Assembly (NCBI GenBank): GCA_018712125.1
Contig: DVHM01000122.1
Location: forward strand, 1 to 19,299
Length of the DNA stretch: 19,299 nucleotides
Direction: 5' to 3'
Source of the DNA: Pullilachnospira_A gallistercoris
Lineage (GTDB): Bacteria; Bacillota; Clostridia; Lachnospirales; Lachnospiraceae
In this document: one piece after another, positions 1 through 6,173 of the stretch
Layout of the letters: each line of letters begins with the position of its first letter
Numbering within the stretch: the first letter of the stretch is position 1
Translations under genes and position numbers: made by a program
The notes under the pieces: model-generated
What the model saw: only the letters and a program-made list of their open reading frames with translations
What the model was told of the DNA's origin: nothing
Databases searched by the model: none

Positions 1-711
1 GTGATCGATCAGATTCTGCGGTTGAAGGAGCAGGGGATTGTCCGCCATGTGGGGCTTTCCACCCACACGCCGGAGCTGGCCAATCTGGTGCTGGACATGG
101 GCGTGCTGGATATGATGATGTTTTCTATTAATCCGGCTTACGATTATCAGCGGGGCGATTACGGCATCGGCGGCGTGGATGAGCGAATGGAACTGTACCG
201 GCGCTGTGAGCGGGAGGGCGTGGGAATTTCCGTCATGAAAGCCTTCGGCGGAGGACAGCTTCTGGATGAGCGGACATCTCCCTTCGGCAAAGCCCTGACG
301 GAATACCAGTGTATCCAGTATGCGCTGGATAAGCCCGGAGTTCTGACGGTAATTCCCGGAATCCGCGGCAGGAAGGATCTGGAGCGTATTCTGGGATTTG
401 TGGAGGCACCTCAGGAGGAGAGGGATTATTCCGTTATCGGAACCTTTGCGCCCCAGGATGCGGAGGGGGTCTGCGTCTACTGCAACCACTGCGCACCCTG
501 CCCTGCGGGCTTGCATGTCGGGCTCATCAACAAGTATTATGATCTGTCCAAGGCCGGGGATGTCCTGGCAAGGGATCACTATCGGAATCTGGAAATCAGA
601 GCTGACCGGTGCGTACAGTGCGGCCACTGCAACAGCCGCTGTCCCTTCCATGTGGATCAGATGAGCAGAATGAAGGAGATCGACGCTTACTTTCGGGAGG
701 TGGAAGTATGA
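1..711 (+). CDS. Aldo/keto reductase with C-terminal 4Fe-4S ferredoxin domain, 5' partial
   Basis: This is the C-terminal part of an oxidoreductase of the aldo/keto reductase family that carries a ferredoxin-like tail. The visible 236 residues begin inside the TIM barrel; KEQGIVRHVGLSTH (about residues 9-22) is the usual late barrel strand. The N-terminal half, including the catalytic Tyr, lies outside the window, so the GTG at base 1 is not the real start. Two cysteine clusters follow the barrel: C158-x2-C161-x2-C164-x2-C167-P and C204-x2-C207-x2-C210-x3-C214-P. The second is a classical 4Fe-4S ferredoxin motif; the first is one residue shorter in its last gap. Family members are cytosolic and of mostly unknown substrate. 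The stop overlaps the start of the CsoR-type gene (ATGA), suggesting translational coupling. Family assignment is firm; the substrate is unknown. Confidence 0.9.
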   Translation: MIDQILRLKEQGIVRHVGLSTHTPELANLVLDMGVLDMMMFSINPAYDYQRGDYGIGGVDERMELYRRCEREGVGISVMKAFGGGQLLDERTSPFGKALTEYQCIQYALDKPGVLTVIPGIRGRKDLERILGFVEAPQEERDYSVIGTFAPQDAEGVCVYCNHCAPCPAGLHVGLINKYYDLSKAGDVLARDHYRNLEIRADRCVQCGHCNSRCPFHVDQMSRMKEIDAYFREVEV

Positions 712-983
712 GACAGTGTATGGATGCGGACAATCTGCACCGCAGACTGAAGAAAATTATCGGACAGCTCCAGGCCATTGACCGGATGGTGGATGAGGAT
801 GTTCCCTGTGAGGACATCCTCGCCCAGATGAACGCGGCGAAGTCCGCAATCCACAAATGCGGCCAGATTGTGCTGGAGGGTCATATCAAACACTGTGTCC
901 GCGACGGGATCGAGCACGGAGACGCGGACCAGACCATCGCCAATTTTACCAAGGCGGTGGAGCGGTTTTCCAATATGTCCTGA
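708..983 (+). CDS. csoR: CsoR/RcnR/FrmR-family metal-sensing repressor, probably Cu(I) CsoR type
   Basis: A 91-residue all-helical repressor of the CsoR (DUF156) family. These proteins bind operators as the apo form and release them when metal binds. The ligand pattern is Cys34, His59 and Cys63 (PCEDIL, then GHIKHC). Its spacing equals the C-H-C set of copper-sensing CsoR. FrmR and CstR lack the full triad and RcnR has His at the last position. The protein starts MRQCMDADNLHRRLKKIIGQ. The start is supported by GGGAGG at 695-700, seven bases before the ATG, and by the ATGA overlap with the reductase gene. A second in-frame ATG at 720 lacks this spacing. A CsoR-like operator lies 1.5 kb downstream in front of a P1B ATPase gene, the obvious target. 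Copper as the effector is inferred from the ligands, not shown. Confidence 0.88.
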   Translation: MRQCMDADNLHRRLKKIIGQLQAIDRMVDEDVPCEDILAQMNAAKSAIHKCGQIVLEGHIKHCVRDGIEHGDADQTIANFTKAVERFSNMS

Positions 984-1017
984 TGTGGCGATCCTGTCAC
1001 GACACTGTGCACTGTCA

Positions 1018-1863
1018 TCAGGGTTTCGGCCTTGTGAGCAGTCCGTAGAGTTCCGGGCGGCGGTAAGCGTTGCCGTGGACTTCCGTTCTGCGGTACTCCC
1101 GCAGCAGGTCCAGATCCAGGGTGGCAAGAAAAACGCCCTCCGCATCCCCGGCTTCCAGGATGCAGGTGTCCCGGGAATCCTCCATGTCAGGCAGATAGGC
1201 CATGCCGTCAAAGACCGTGGAATGGCCGTTGCAGTCGGGCTGTCCCGCAGGATAGTTGCAGGTGGCGATGGCGGTCATGTTTTCATAGGCTCTGCCCCGC
1301 AGCTGAGAGAGCCGGTTGATCTCCATAGGACAGGCGTTTGGGACAAGGATCAGTTCGGCGCCCTGAAGCATGAGCATGCGGGCACTTTCCGGAAATTCCC
1401 GGTCAAAGCAGATCATGGCGCCGGTTCTGACAGTGCCCGCGGGAGTTTCCAGATCCGTTGTGTAAAATTCTGTCCCGGCTGTCAGGCGACACTCGTCCCC
1501 GAAGACACAGGTGTGGACTTTGGCGTAGGTCAGAACCCTTTTCCCTCTTCGGTCAAAGAGGGAGAGGGTGTTTCTCGGAAGCGGATCCCACTGCTCCAGA
1601 TAGGTAATGGCGATGGCCATGTCCAGTTCCTTTGCCAGGTCTCCGAAGGCGTTTACAAAGGCGTTATCGGATGGGATGGAATCTCTTTTTTGCTCATCGT
1701 TGCTGCGTGGAATCCGGTAACCGCAGCTGAACATTTCCGGAAACAGGGCGATATCCGCCCCCATTTCTTTCGCCTTTCGGCAGGCGTTGATTCCTGTTTC
1801 AAGATTTTCTTCCCTTGTCTCGCCCGGCAGAATCTGCAGCAGCGCGATATGAAGTTTGCTCAT
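1018..1863 (-). CDS. Carbon-nitrogen hydrolase (nitrilase superfamily)
   Basis: A 281-residue cytosolic amidohydrolase of the nitrilase/carbon-nitrogen hydrolase superfamily. The family hydrolyses amides, nitriles or carbamoyl groups with a Glu-Lys-Cys triad. All three residues are visible in the expected contexts: Glu43 in FPEMF, Lys115 in YAKVH and Cys152 in ICFDREFPE. Length fits a single-domain member. The ATG at 1861-1863 follows a perfect AGGAGGT on the minus strand with six bases between, and the protein begins MSKLHIALLQI, the usual first strand of the fold. The reading frame stays open upstream of this ATG through a 15-bp tandem repeat, but I take that as untranslated leader. It converges with the csoR-like gene, with 34 bases between stops and no terminator that I can see. 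The substrate cannot be named. Confidence 0.92.
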   Translation of the reverse strand: MSKLHIALLQILPGETREENLETGINACRKAKEMGADIALFPEMFSCGYRIPRSNDEQKRDSIPSDNAFVNAFGDLAKELDMAIAITYLEQWDPLPRNTLSLFDRRGKRVLTYAKVHTCVFGDECRLTAGTEFYTTDLETPAGTVRTGAMICFDREFPESARMLMLQGAELILVPNACPMEINRLSQLRGRAYENMTAIATCNYPAGQPDCNGHSTVFDGMAYLPDMEDSRDTCILEAGDAEGVFLATLDLDLLREYRRTEVHGNAYRRPELYGLLTRPKP

Positions 1864-1938
1864 GGGGATACCTCCTGTTTGGATTTTTGGGACTGTTGGT
1901 GTCGGTTTTTTGCCTTTCTGATGTTGGAGCTTTTTGCC

Positions 1939-1982
1939 TTCCAGTGTTGGTCCTTCCGGTGTTGGCCCTTCCGGTGTTGTGG
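1939..1982. repeat. 15-bp tandem repeat, three imperfect copies
   Basis: Three consecutive units read TTCCAGTGTTGGTCC (1939-1953), TTCCGGTGTTGGCCC (1954-1968) and TTCCGGTGTTGTGG (from 1969). They lie in the leader of the nitrilase gene on its non-coding side. On the minus strand the unit is a multiple of three and stays open in frame with the nitrilase ATG, giving a Pro-Thr-Pro-Glu-Gly-like pattern. Translation of it is unlikely because the ATG has its own strong ribosome binding site downstream. Confidence 0.8.
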
Positions 1983-2312
1983 TGCCCTCTGGCGATGGGA
2001 TTTTCAGCCTCTTTGCAATTTTTTGGTCGTGGAGGCTGACTTTTTTTCTGCGATTGCTCTTTGTCGATCAGATTTTTTGGTAATTTTGCGCCCCTCAGGC
2101 ACTTTTATCAATTAGGGGCTGACAATTTTTTACTATTTTTTCTTTTTTTCATGGGCTGATCTTTTTTGGAGCGAAAATTCTCCGCCCTTTTTCATATTTT
2201 CTGCTGAGAGGCTGAAAAATTCTGTTCCTGCATCAAAAAAGGCTTTGAGGATAACAAAAAAGATGATGCTGTAGAAGCTTTTTCTGATTTAGGGGCTGAA
2301 ATCTGTGTGGTA

Positions 2313-2350
2313 TCAGTGTACAGGAAATGTATTGTCCATTTGTACACTGA
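2313..2350. repeat. Perfect 10-bp inverted repeat with 18-base spacer
   Basis: TCAGTGTACA at 2313-2322 is the exact reverse complement of TGTACACTGA at 2341-2350. Each arm contains the palindrome TGTACA. No T-tract follows on either strand, so it is not a typical terminator. It lies about 170 bases upstream of the ATPase promoter. A regulator site or an RNA hairpin are both possible; the function is unknown. Confidence 0.7.
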
Positions 2351-2519
2351 CGTTATCTACAGCCGGGAAACTCGGGGCACGGGCCCATAGGCATGACACA
2401 ATGGATGGGGCGCGGCCTATACATAGCTATATATAAATACAAGACAGTACAGTACAGAGCAATGACCGCAATATTATAGAGAAAGTATATCATAAACCTA
2501 TCTCAAATCACATATCTTC

Positions 2520-2549
2520 TTGACAAACCCATACCCCTATAGGTATATT
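2520..2549 (+). promoter_or_regulatory. Promoter of the P1B ATPase gene
   Basis: TTGACA at 2520-2525 is a consensus -35 box. TATATT at 2544-2549 is a five-of-six -10 box, with 18 bases between. Transcription would begin near 2556, so an in-frame TTG at 2548, inside the -10 box, cannot be the start codon of the ATPase. The spacer holds the CsoR-like operator. Confidence 0.75.
2531..2546 (+). promoter_or_regulatory. CsoR-like operator
   Basis: ATACCCCTATAGGTAT has inverted half-sites ATACC and GGTAT around a six-base centre. CsoR operators of Bacillota are pseudo-palindromes with a TACCC-type arm and a GGGTA-type arm at P1B ATPase and copper chaperone genes. The right arm here is weaker than the left. 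The site fills the gap between -35 and -10, a position that suits a repressor. The likely ligand is the product of the gene at 708-983. Binding is inferred. Confidence 0.7.
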
Positions 2550-2592
2550 GAAAAAAGAAGGAATGATGACAAAAACATCTGAGGTAAAGTCG

Positions 2593-4680
2593 ATGAAAGG
2601 GATGGCGAAAAGGATCGTGAAAGAGATAGTAGAAAAACTGGTGGAGAAACTGGAATATTTGCTGGAGCTCGGGGGAACAAAAAAGGATATTGTCTTTCTT
2701 GTCATATCCGGGATTTCCCTGATCTGCAGCTTTTTTGATTTGCTTCCGCTGCCATTTGACGCGGCCTGGGCGGCGATTTTGCTCTGCGGTGTACCCATTG
2801 TGCTGGAGGCTTTCATCGGGTTGGTTACCGCCTTTGACATAAAGGCGGACGTATTGGTATCCATGGCGTTGATCGCATCCATCTGTATCGGGGAGGATTT
2901 TGCCGCCGGGGAGGTGGCCTTTATCATGCAGATTGGCGGGCTTCTGGAGGAACTGACGGTGGCGAAGGCGAGGGCCGGCATCGAGAAGCTGGTGCATCTG
3001 ACGCCGCGGACGGCCAGAAGACAAGGACCGGACGGGGAGGAGATCATTCCCGCGGAGCAGGTGCGCGTGGGGGATCTGCTTCGGGTGCTGCCAGGGGAGA
3101 GTATCCCGGTGGACGGCGTGATCGTCAGCGGTCAGACATCTGTCAACCAGGCGGTTATGACTGGGGAGTCCCTGCCGGTGGATAAGACTGTGGGAGACTC
3201 GGTGGCCAGCGGCACCGTCAATCAGTTCGGCACCTTTGAGATGCGGGCGGAAAAGGTGGGAGAGGACAGTTCTATCCAGCGCATGATCCGCCTGGTACAG
3301 TCGGCGGACGCGGGAAAGGCAAAGATTGTTGGGCTGACGGACCGCTGGGCCACCTGGATTGTGGTTATCGCTCTGGTGGCTGCGGCACTGACCTGGCTGA
3401 TTTCCGGAGAGATCATCCGGGCGGTAACGATTCTCGTGGTATTCTGTCCCTGCGGGTTGGTTCTGGCGACACCTACGGCCGTGATGGCGGCCATCGGAAA
3501 CGCGACGAAGCACGGTTTTCTGGTAAGGGAGGGGGATGCTCTGGAAAGGCTTACTTCCGTGCGGGCACTGGCTTTTGACAAGACGGGAACCCTGACTTAC
3601 GGGACACCGGAGGTCACGGAGGTGGTAAGCATTTCTGAAGATGTGTCCCGGGAGGAGCTCTACGAGTTGGCTGTCGCGGCGGAGCAGTATTCCGAGCATC
3701 CTCTGGGCAAGGCCATAGTGCACTGTTGGAAGCAGGAGAACGAGGGGGAGAAGGAGAGCGACGAAAAGCAGGAGAGCAGTGGAACGCAAGAGAACAGTGG
3801 AACGCAAGAGAACAGTGGACCACAGGAGAACAGTGGAAGGCAGGGAAACGGCGGGAAGCGGGAAATTCCGGAAGCAAAAAACTTCGCGATGCTGCCGGGC
3901 AGAGGCGTTTTGGCGAGGGTTTATGGAAAGGAAGTCTGGGCCGGAAACGGGAAACTTTTCGCGGAGAAAATGTGCGAGCTGCCCCGGGAACTTCTGGAGG
4001 CGGCAGAAAATCGAACCTGTAAGGGCGCGACAGTCATTTTTCTTGGCATTGATGGGAAGCCGGCCGGTTTTGTGGTTCTGGCGGATACGGTGCGGCCGGA
4101 CAGCGTGCGGACAATCCGGGAACTGAAGGAACTGGCGGTGGAGCCGATGCTTTTGACCGGAGACAATGAGCAGGCTGCCTCCGCCATTGCAGGAGAGCTT
4201 GGCATAGAAAAGGTCTGGGCAAATTGTCTCCCGGAGGATAAGCTGCATCATCTGCAGGAGTGTCAGGATCAGGGGCGGCAGGTTTGCATGATCGGGGACG
4301 GTATCAACGACGCCCCGGCGCTGAAACTGGCGGAGGTCGGAATCGCCATGGGCGGCGTCGGAAGCGACATTGCCGTGGATGCGGCGGATATCGCCCTGGT
4401 GGACGATGAGGTAAAGGAATTGCCCCATCTGTTTGCCTTGTCCCGGCGGATGATGGTTACCATCAAGTGCAATCTGTCCTTTTCCATGGGACTGAATTTT
4501 CTGGCCATCATCCTTGCCATTACCGGCATCTTAAATCCGGTGGTGGGAGCCCTGGTACACAACGCCGGATCGGTCGTCGTGATCGTGCATTCCGCGATCC
4601 TGCTTGGGTGGAAAAGGAAAGAGAAGCTGCTTGGAGAAAAAAGAAAACAGAAGCTGGACGTTTCCGGGGAAATCCGCTAA
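2593..4680 (+). CDS. P1B-type heavy-metal-translocating ATPase without N-terminal metal-binding domain
   Basis: A 695-residue membrane pump that exports a metal ion at the cost of ATP. Motifs in order: TGES 190-193 (actuator), Cys285-Pro-Cys287 in the ion-binding helix, DKTGT 329-333 with the phosphorylated Asp329, SEHP 367-370 (the P1B nucleotide-binding His-Pro), TGDN 522-525 and GDGIND 568-573. There is no GMxCxxC domain; the protein opens with a basic amphipathic stretch (MKGMAKRIVKEIVEKL) before the first helix. The last helix carries His656-Asn-Ala-Gly-Ser, not the Met-Ser pattern of CopA or the Asp of ZntA, so the metal is uncertain. A repeat is inserted in the nucleotide-binding domain (394-423). 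I start it at ATG 2593, seven bases after GAGGT (2581-2585) and downstream of the predicted transcript start; ATGs at 2563 and 2566 are too near that point. Regulation by a CsoR-type repressor is likely. Confidence 0.93.
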   Translation: MKGMAKRIVKEIVEKLVEKLEYLLELGGTKKDIVFLVISGISLICSFFDLLPLPFDAAWAAILLCGVPIVLEAFIGLVTAFDIKADVLVSMALIASICIGEDFAAGEVAFIMQIGGLLEELTVAKARAGIEKLVHLTPRTARRQGPDGEEIIPAEQVRVGDLLRVLPGESIPVDGVIVSGQTSVNQAVMTGESLPVDKTVGDSVASGTVNQFGTFEMRAEKVGEDSSIQRMIRLVQSADAGKAKIVGLTDRWATWIVVIALVAAALTWLISGEIIRAVTILVVFCPCGLVLATPTAVMAAIGNATKHGFLVREGDALERLTSVRALAFDKTGTLTYGTPEVTEVVSISEDVSREELYELAVAAEQYSEHPLGKAIVHCWKQENEGEKESDEKQESSGTQENSGTQENSGPQENSGRQGNGGKREIPEAKNFAMLPGRGVLARVYGKEVWAGNGKLFAEKMCELPRELLEAAENRTCKGATVIFLGIDGKPAGFVVLADTVRPDSVRTIRELKELAVEPMLLTGDNEQAASAIAGELGIEKVWANCLPEDKLHHLQECQDQGRQVCMIGDGINDAPALKLAEVGIAMGGVGSDIAVDAADIALVDDEVKELPHLFALSRRMMVTIKCNLSFSMGLNFLAIILAITGILNPVVGALVHNAGSVVVIVHSAILLGWKRKEKLLGEKRKQKLDVSGEIR
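3772..3861 (+). repeat. 18-bp tandem repeat encoding a hexapeptide, five units
   Basis: Five consecutive 18-base units lie in the ATPase gene: ESSGTQ, ENSGTQ, ENSGPQ, ENSGRQ and GNGGKR (residues 394-423). The first four are close copies and the last is degenerate. They follow an acidic stretch after the SEHP helix and precede the LPGRGV segment, so they form a hydrophilic surface loop of the nucleotide-binding domain. Unit length is a multiple of three, so copy number can change without a frameshift. Confidence 0.88.
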
Positions 4681-4795
4681 ACTCTAAGTATTGGAGAACC
4701 GTGTCTTGGAAGCAGGCCGGGATTCGAATAGGGATCCGGGGGCATGGTGGAGGATGTCGGTACGGCATCAGAAAATAGCAGATGGGGGATTTATC

Positions 4796-5812
4796 ATGGA
4801 CCGGCAGATGCTGGATGCGCTGGAAGAACAGGAGAGAGAAGATCAGGTCATGGAGGCGGGCTCCTGGTATGACCTGGTAATGAAGGATTTCGCGAACGGC
4901 CGGGAAGTGGTTCCGATCATGGAGGAAATGCTGCAGCGGCAGGCGCCGAAGCTGCGGTATCTGCCGCTCCTCTACCGGACCATGCGTCAGCGGGGCGAGG
5001 TGGTGGACCGGGGAGCGCCGGTGCGCACCGGCAGAACATTTTCCCTGCGCAAGCACGCCACCTGTTTTGTGGCCTATTTTCACAGCCATGACTTCTATGA
5101 AATGATCTATGTCTGCCGGGGACATCTGCGTCAGTACGCTCAGGGTTCCCGTGTCCCCACGGTCTTTGCGGGGGGCGGGCTCTGCCTGATGGCGCCGGGG
5201 ATGGTGCACGCCATGGAGCCGGCCGGCCAGGAGGATCTGATTTTCAAGATCGTTATTCCATGTGAAATGTTCGAGAAAATAGAGAAGGGCAGTCCTGACA
5301 CAGTTCAAAAACTCGGGAAAGTGCTGGATCAGGGCATGATACAGATTTTGCGCAGCGGCGGACAGATGCGGTCTCTGATGGAACTTCTGGCCAGGGAGCA
5401 GCTCTGCGAAGGGCATCCCCGGGCGGAGGTGCTGCAGGCCTGTCTGGCTTTGATTTTCGCGGAGATTGTGCGGATGGTGCAGTCGCCCGCTGTTATCGGA
5501 AAGTTGATCGGTCAAATTGAGGAGATTCTGGATCAGGCTGACGCGGGAATATCTCTGGAGGAACTTGCGAAACGTCTCGGGTACTCCCCAGATTATCTGG
5601 GACGCCGTATCCGAAGGGAGAGCGGGACGTCTTTTACCAGGCTGCGGCAGAAATTTTTTCTGGAAAAGGCTGCGGAGTTGCTGCTGGACTCCAGCCTGTC
5701 AGTGGACGAGGTGGCCTCCCGGCTGGGGTATCAGAGCACGTCGAGCTTTTACAAGTTGTTTCAGAAGGAGTACGGCGTCGCGCCTGGGGCTTACCGGAAA
5801 ATGATGGAGTGA
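4796..5812 (+). CDS. AraC-family transcriptional regulator with N-terminal cupin domain
   Basis: A 338-residue cytosolic DNA-binding regulator. A cupin-like sensor region is visible around residues 92-150 (HSHDFYEMIYVCRG, then LMAPGMVHAMEP), the layout of AraC proteins that bind a small, often sugar-like, ligand. The C-terminal residues 252-336 hold the two helix-turn-helix motifs: ISLEELAKRLGYSPDYLGRRI, and LSVDEVASRLGYQSTSSFYKLF followed by the typical EYGVAPGAYRK end. The ATG at 4796 has GGGGGA six bases upstream; the frame is open for 35 more codons but those look unlike the family. It lies 115 bases after the ATPase gene with no terminator between, so it may be co-transcribed. A terminator follows at 5906-5939. 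The ligand and targets are unknown; no neighbouring sugar genes give a clue. Confidence 0.9.
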   Translation: MDRQMLDALEEQEREDQVMEAGSWYDLVMKDFANGREVVPIMEEMLQRQAPKLRYLPLLYRTMRQRGEVVDRGAPVRTGRTFSLRKHATCFVAYFHSHDFYEMIYVCRGHLRQYAQGSRVPTVFAGGGLCLMAPGMVHAMEPAGQEDLIFKIVIPCEMFEKIEKGSPDTVQKLGKVLDQGMIQILRSGGQMRSLMELLAREQLCEGHPRAEVLQACLALIFAEIVRMVQSPAVIGKLIGQIEEILDQADAGISLEELAKRLGYSPDYLGRRIRRESGTSFTRLRQKFFLEKAAELLLDSSLSVDEVASRLGYQSTSSFYKLFQKEYGVAPGAYRKMME

Positions 5813-5815
5813 GAT

Positions 5816-5856
5816 CCGGCATCGAAATGCCGGAGGAATGCGGGTATCGGAATGCC
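5816..5856 (+). repeat. Two adjacent similar hairpins after the AraC-family gene
   Basis: CCGGCAT-CGAA-ATGCCGG (5816-5833) is a perfect 7-bp stem with a tetraloop. GGTAT-CGGA-ATGCC (5843-5856) is a weaker second stem whose sequence resembles the first (ATCGAAATGCCGGAGG against ATCGGAATGCCGGCGG). Neither has a T-tract, so they are probably not terminators. They may slow 3' decay of the mRNA. Confidence 0.6.
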
Positions 5857-5905
5857 GGCGGAAAACAGACATGGCAATACAGGTCGTGAACGGACAGTTT
5901 TAGGT

Positions 5906-5939
5906 CTTCTGGGAAGATATTCCCGGAAGGCTTTTTTTT
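5906..5939 (+). terminator. Rho-independent terminator after the ATPase-AraC unit
   Basis: A 10-bp stem (CTTCTGGGAA at 5906-5915 with TTCCCGGAAG at 5920-5929, one T-G pair) closes a GATA loop and is followed by GC and eight T residues. It ends transcription from the AraC-family gene. Confidence 0.9.
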
Positions 5940-6173
5940 ATAAAATAAGAGATATCCGAAGGGGTTCTCTTTATTTTCATTGTGGGATCTGGGCGCTGGT
6001 ATATCAGCCCCTTTATGCTGGCGCCGCCCTCTCTTTGCCGAGGAAGGGAAAAGTGGGCAATCCCCATGGCATGCGTCAGAGGGAATATTTTCCTTTGAGA
6101 AATGGACGGTGGATGGGACATGGGGAAAATCCATGTGAAGGATAGAAGTAAGTGAGCATGGGAGGAGAAGCGT
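5940..6173. other. Intergenic region upstream of the kinase-MATE pair
   Basis: About 230 bases without a gene. It holds an AT-rich dyad (TAAAATAAGAGA at 5941-5952 against TCTCTTTATTTT at 5966-5977, one bulge), a dyad near 5990-6035 with GGCGC and GCGCC arms, and a small hairpin (ACATGG 6118-6123 with CCATGT 6131-6136) before the ribosome binding site. I see no convincing -35/-10 pair, although the kinase gene must have a promoter here because a strong terminator lies just upstream. Confidence 0.5.

Larger units (their letters stand above)
1864..2519. other. Gene-free, AT-rich intergenic region
   Basis: About 650 bases without a convincing gene. The left part (to about 2000) holds the leader of the nitrilase gene with a 15-bp tandem repeat. 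The middle (2030-2300) is T-rich and contains five copies of GGCTGA, two of them inside an identical 11-mer (TTAGGGGCTGA at 2112-2122 and 2289-2299). An inverted repeat sits at 2313-2350. A short ACAGT run lies at 2444-2457. The right end leads into the ATPase promoter. I see no transposase remnant, tRNA or recognised riboswitch, and no clear minus-strand promoter for the nitrilase gene. Confidence 0.6.

Noticed and set aside
986..1017. Dyad GACA...TGTC between the convergent csoR-like and nitrilase genes as a bidirectional terminator
   Set aside because: The stem is short and imperfect and there is no T-tract on either strand.
868..2115. Plus-strand open frame of 415 codons antisense to the nitrilase gene
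   Set aside because: The minus strand carries the Glu-Lys-Cys triad and a perfect ribosome binding site. The plus frame starts inside the csoR-like gene and has no recognisable domain.
2360..2500. GC-rich patch (about 2360-2415) as a riboswitch
   Set aside because: It matches no riboswitch core that I know and lies upstream of the predicted ATPase promoter, so it would not be in that mRNA.
2548..2592. TTG at 2548 or ATG at 2563/2566 as start of the ATPase gene
   Set aside because: They lie in or just after the predicted -10 box and have no properly spaced ribosome binding site. ATG 2593 has GAGGT seven bases upstream.
2503..4428. Long open frame of 641 codons on the minus strand across the ATPase gene
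   Set aside because: The plus strand encodes a complete P1B ATPase with every motif in order. The antisense translation is rich in His, Arg, Gln and Pro, resembles no family, and has no ribosome binding site; it reflects GC-rich codon use.
5853..6145. 97-codon open frame in the gap before the APH-fold kinase gene
   Set aside because: It runs through the strong terminator at 5906-5939, has no ribosome binding site and no recognisable sequence features.
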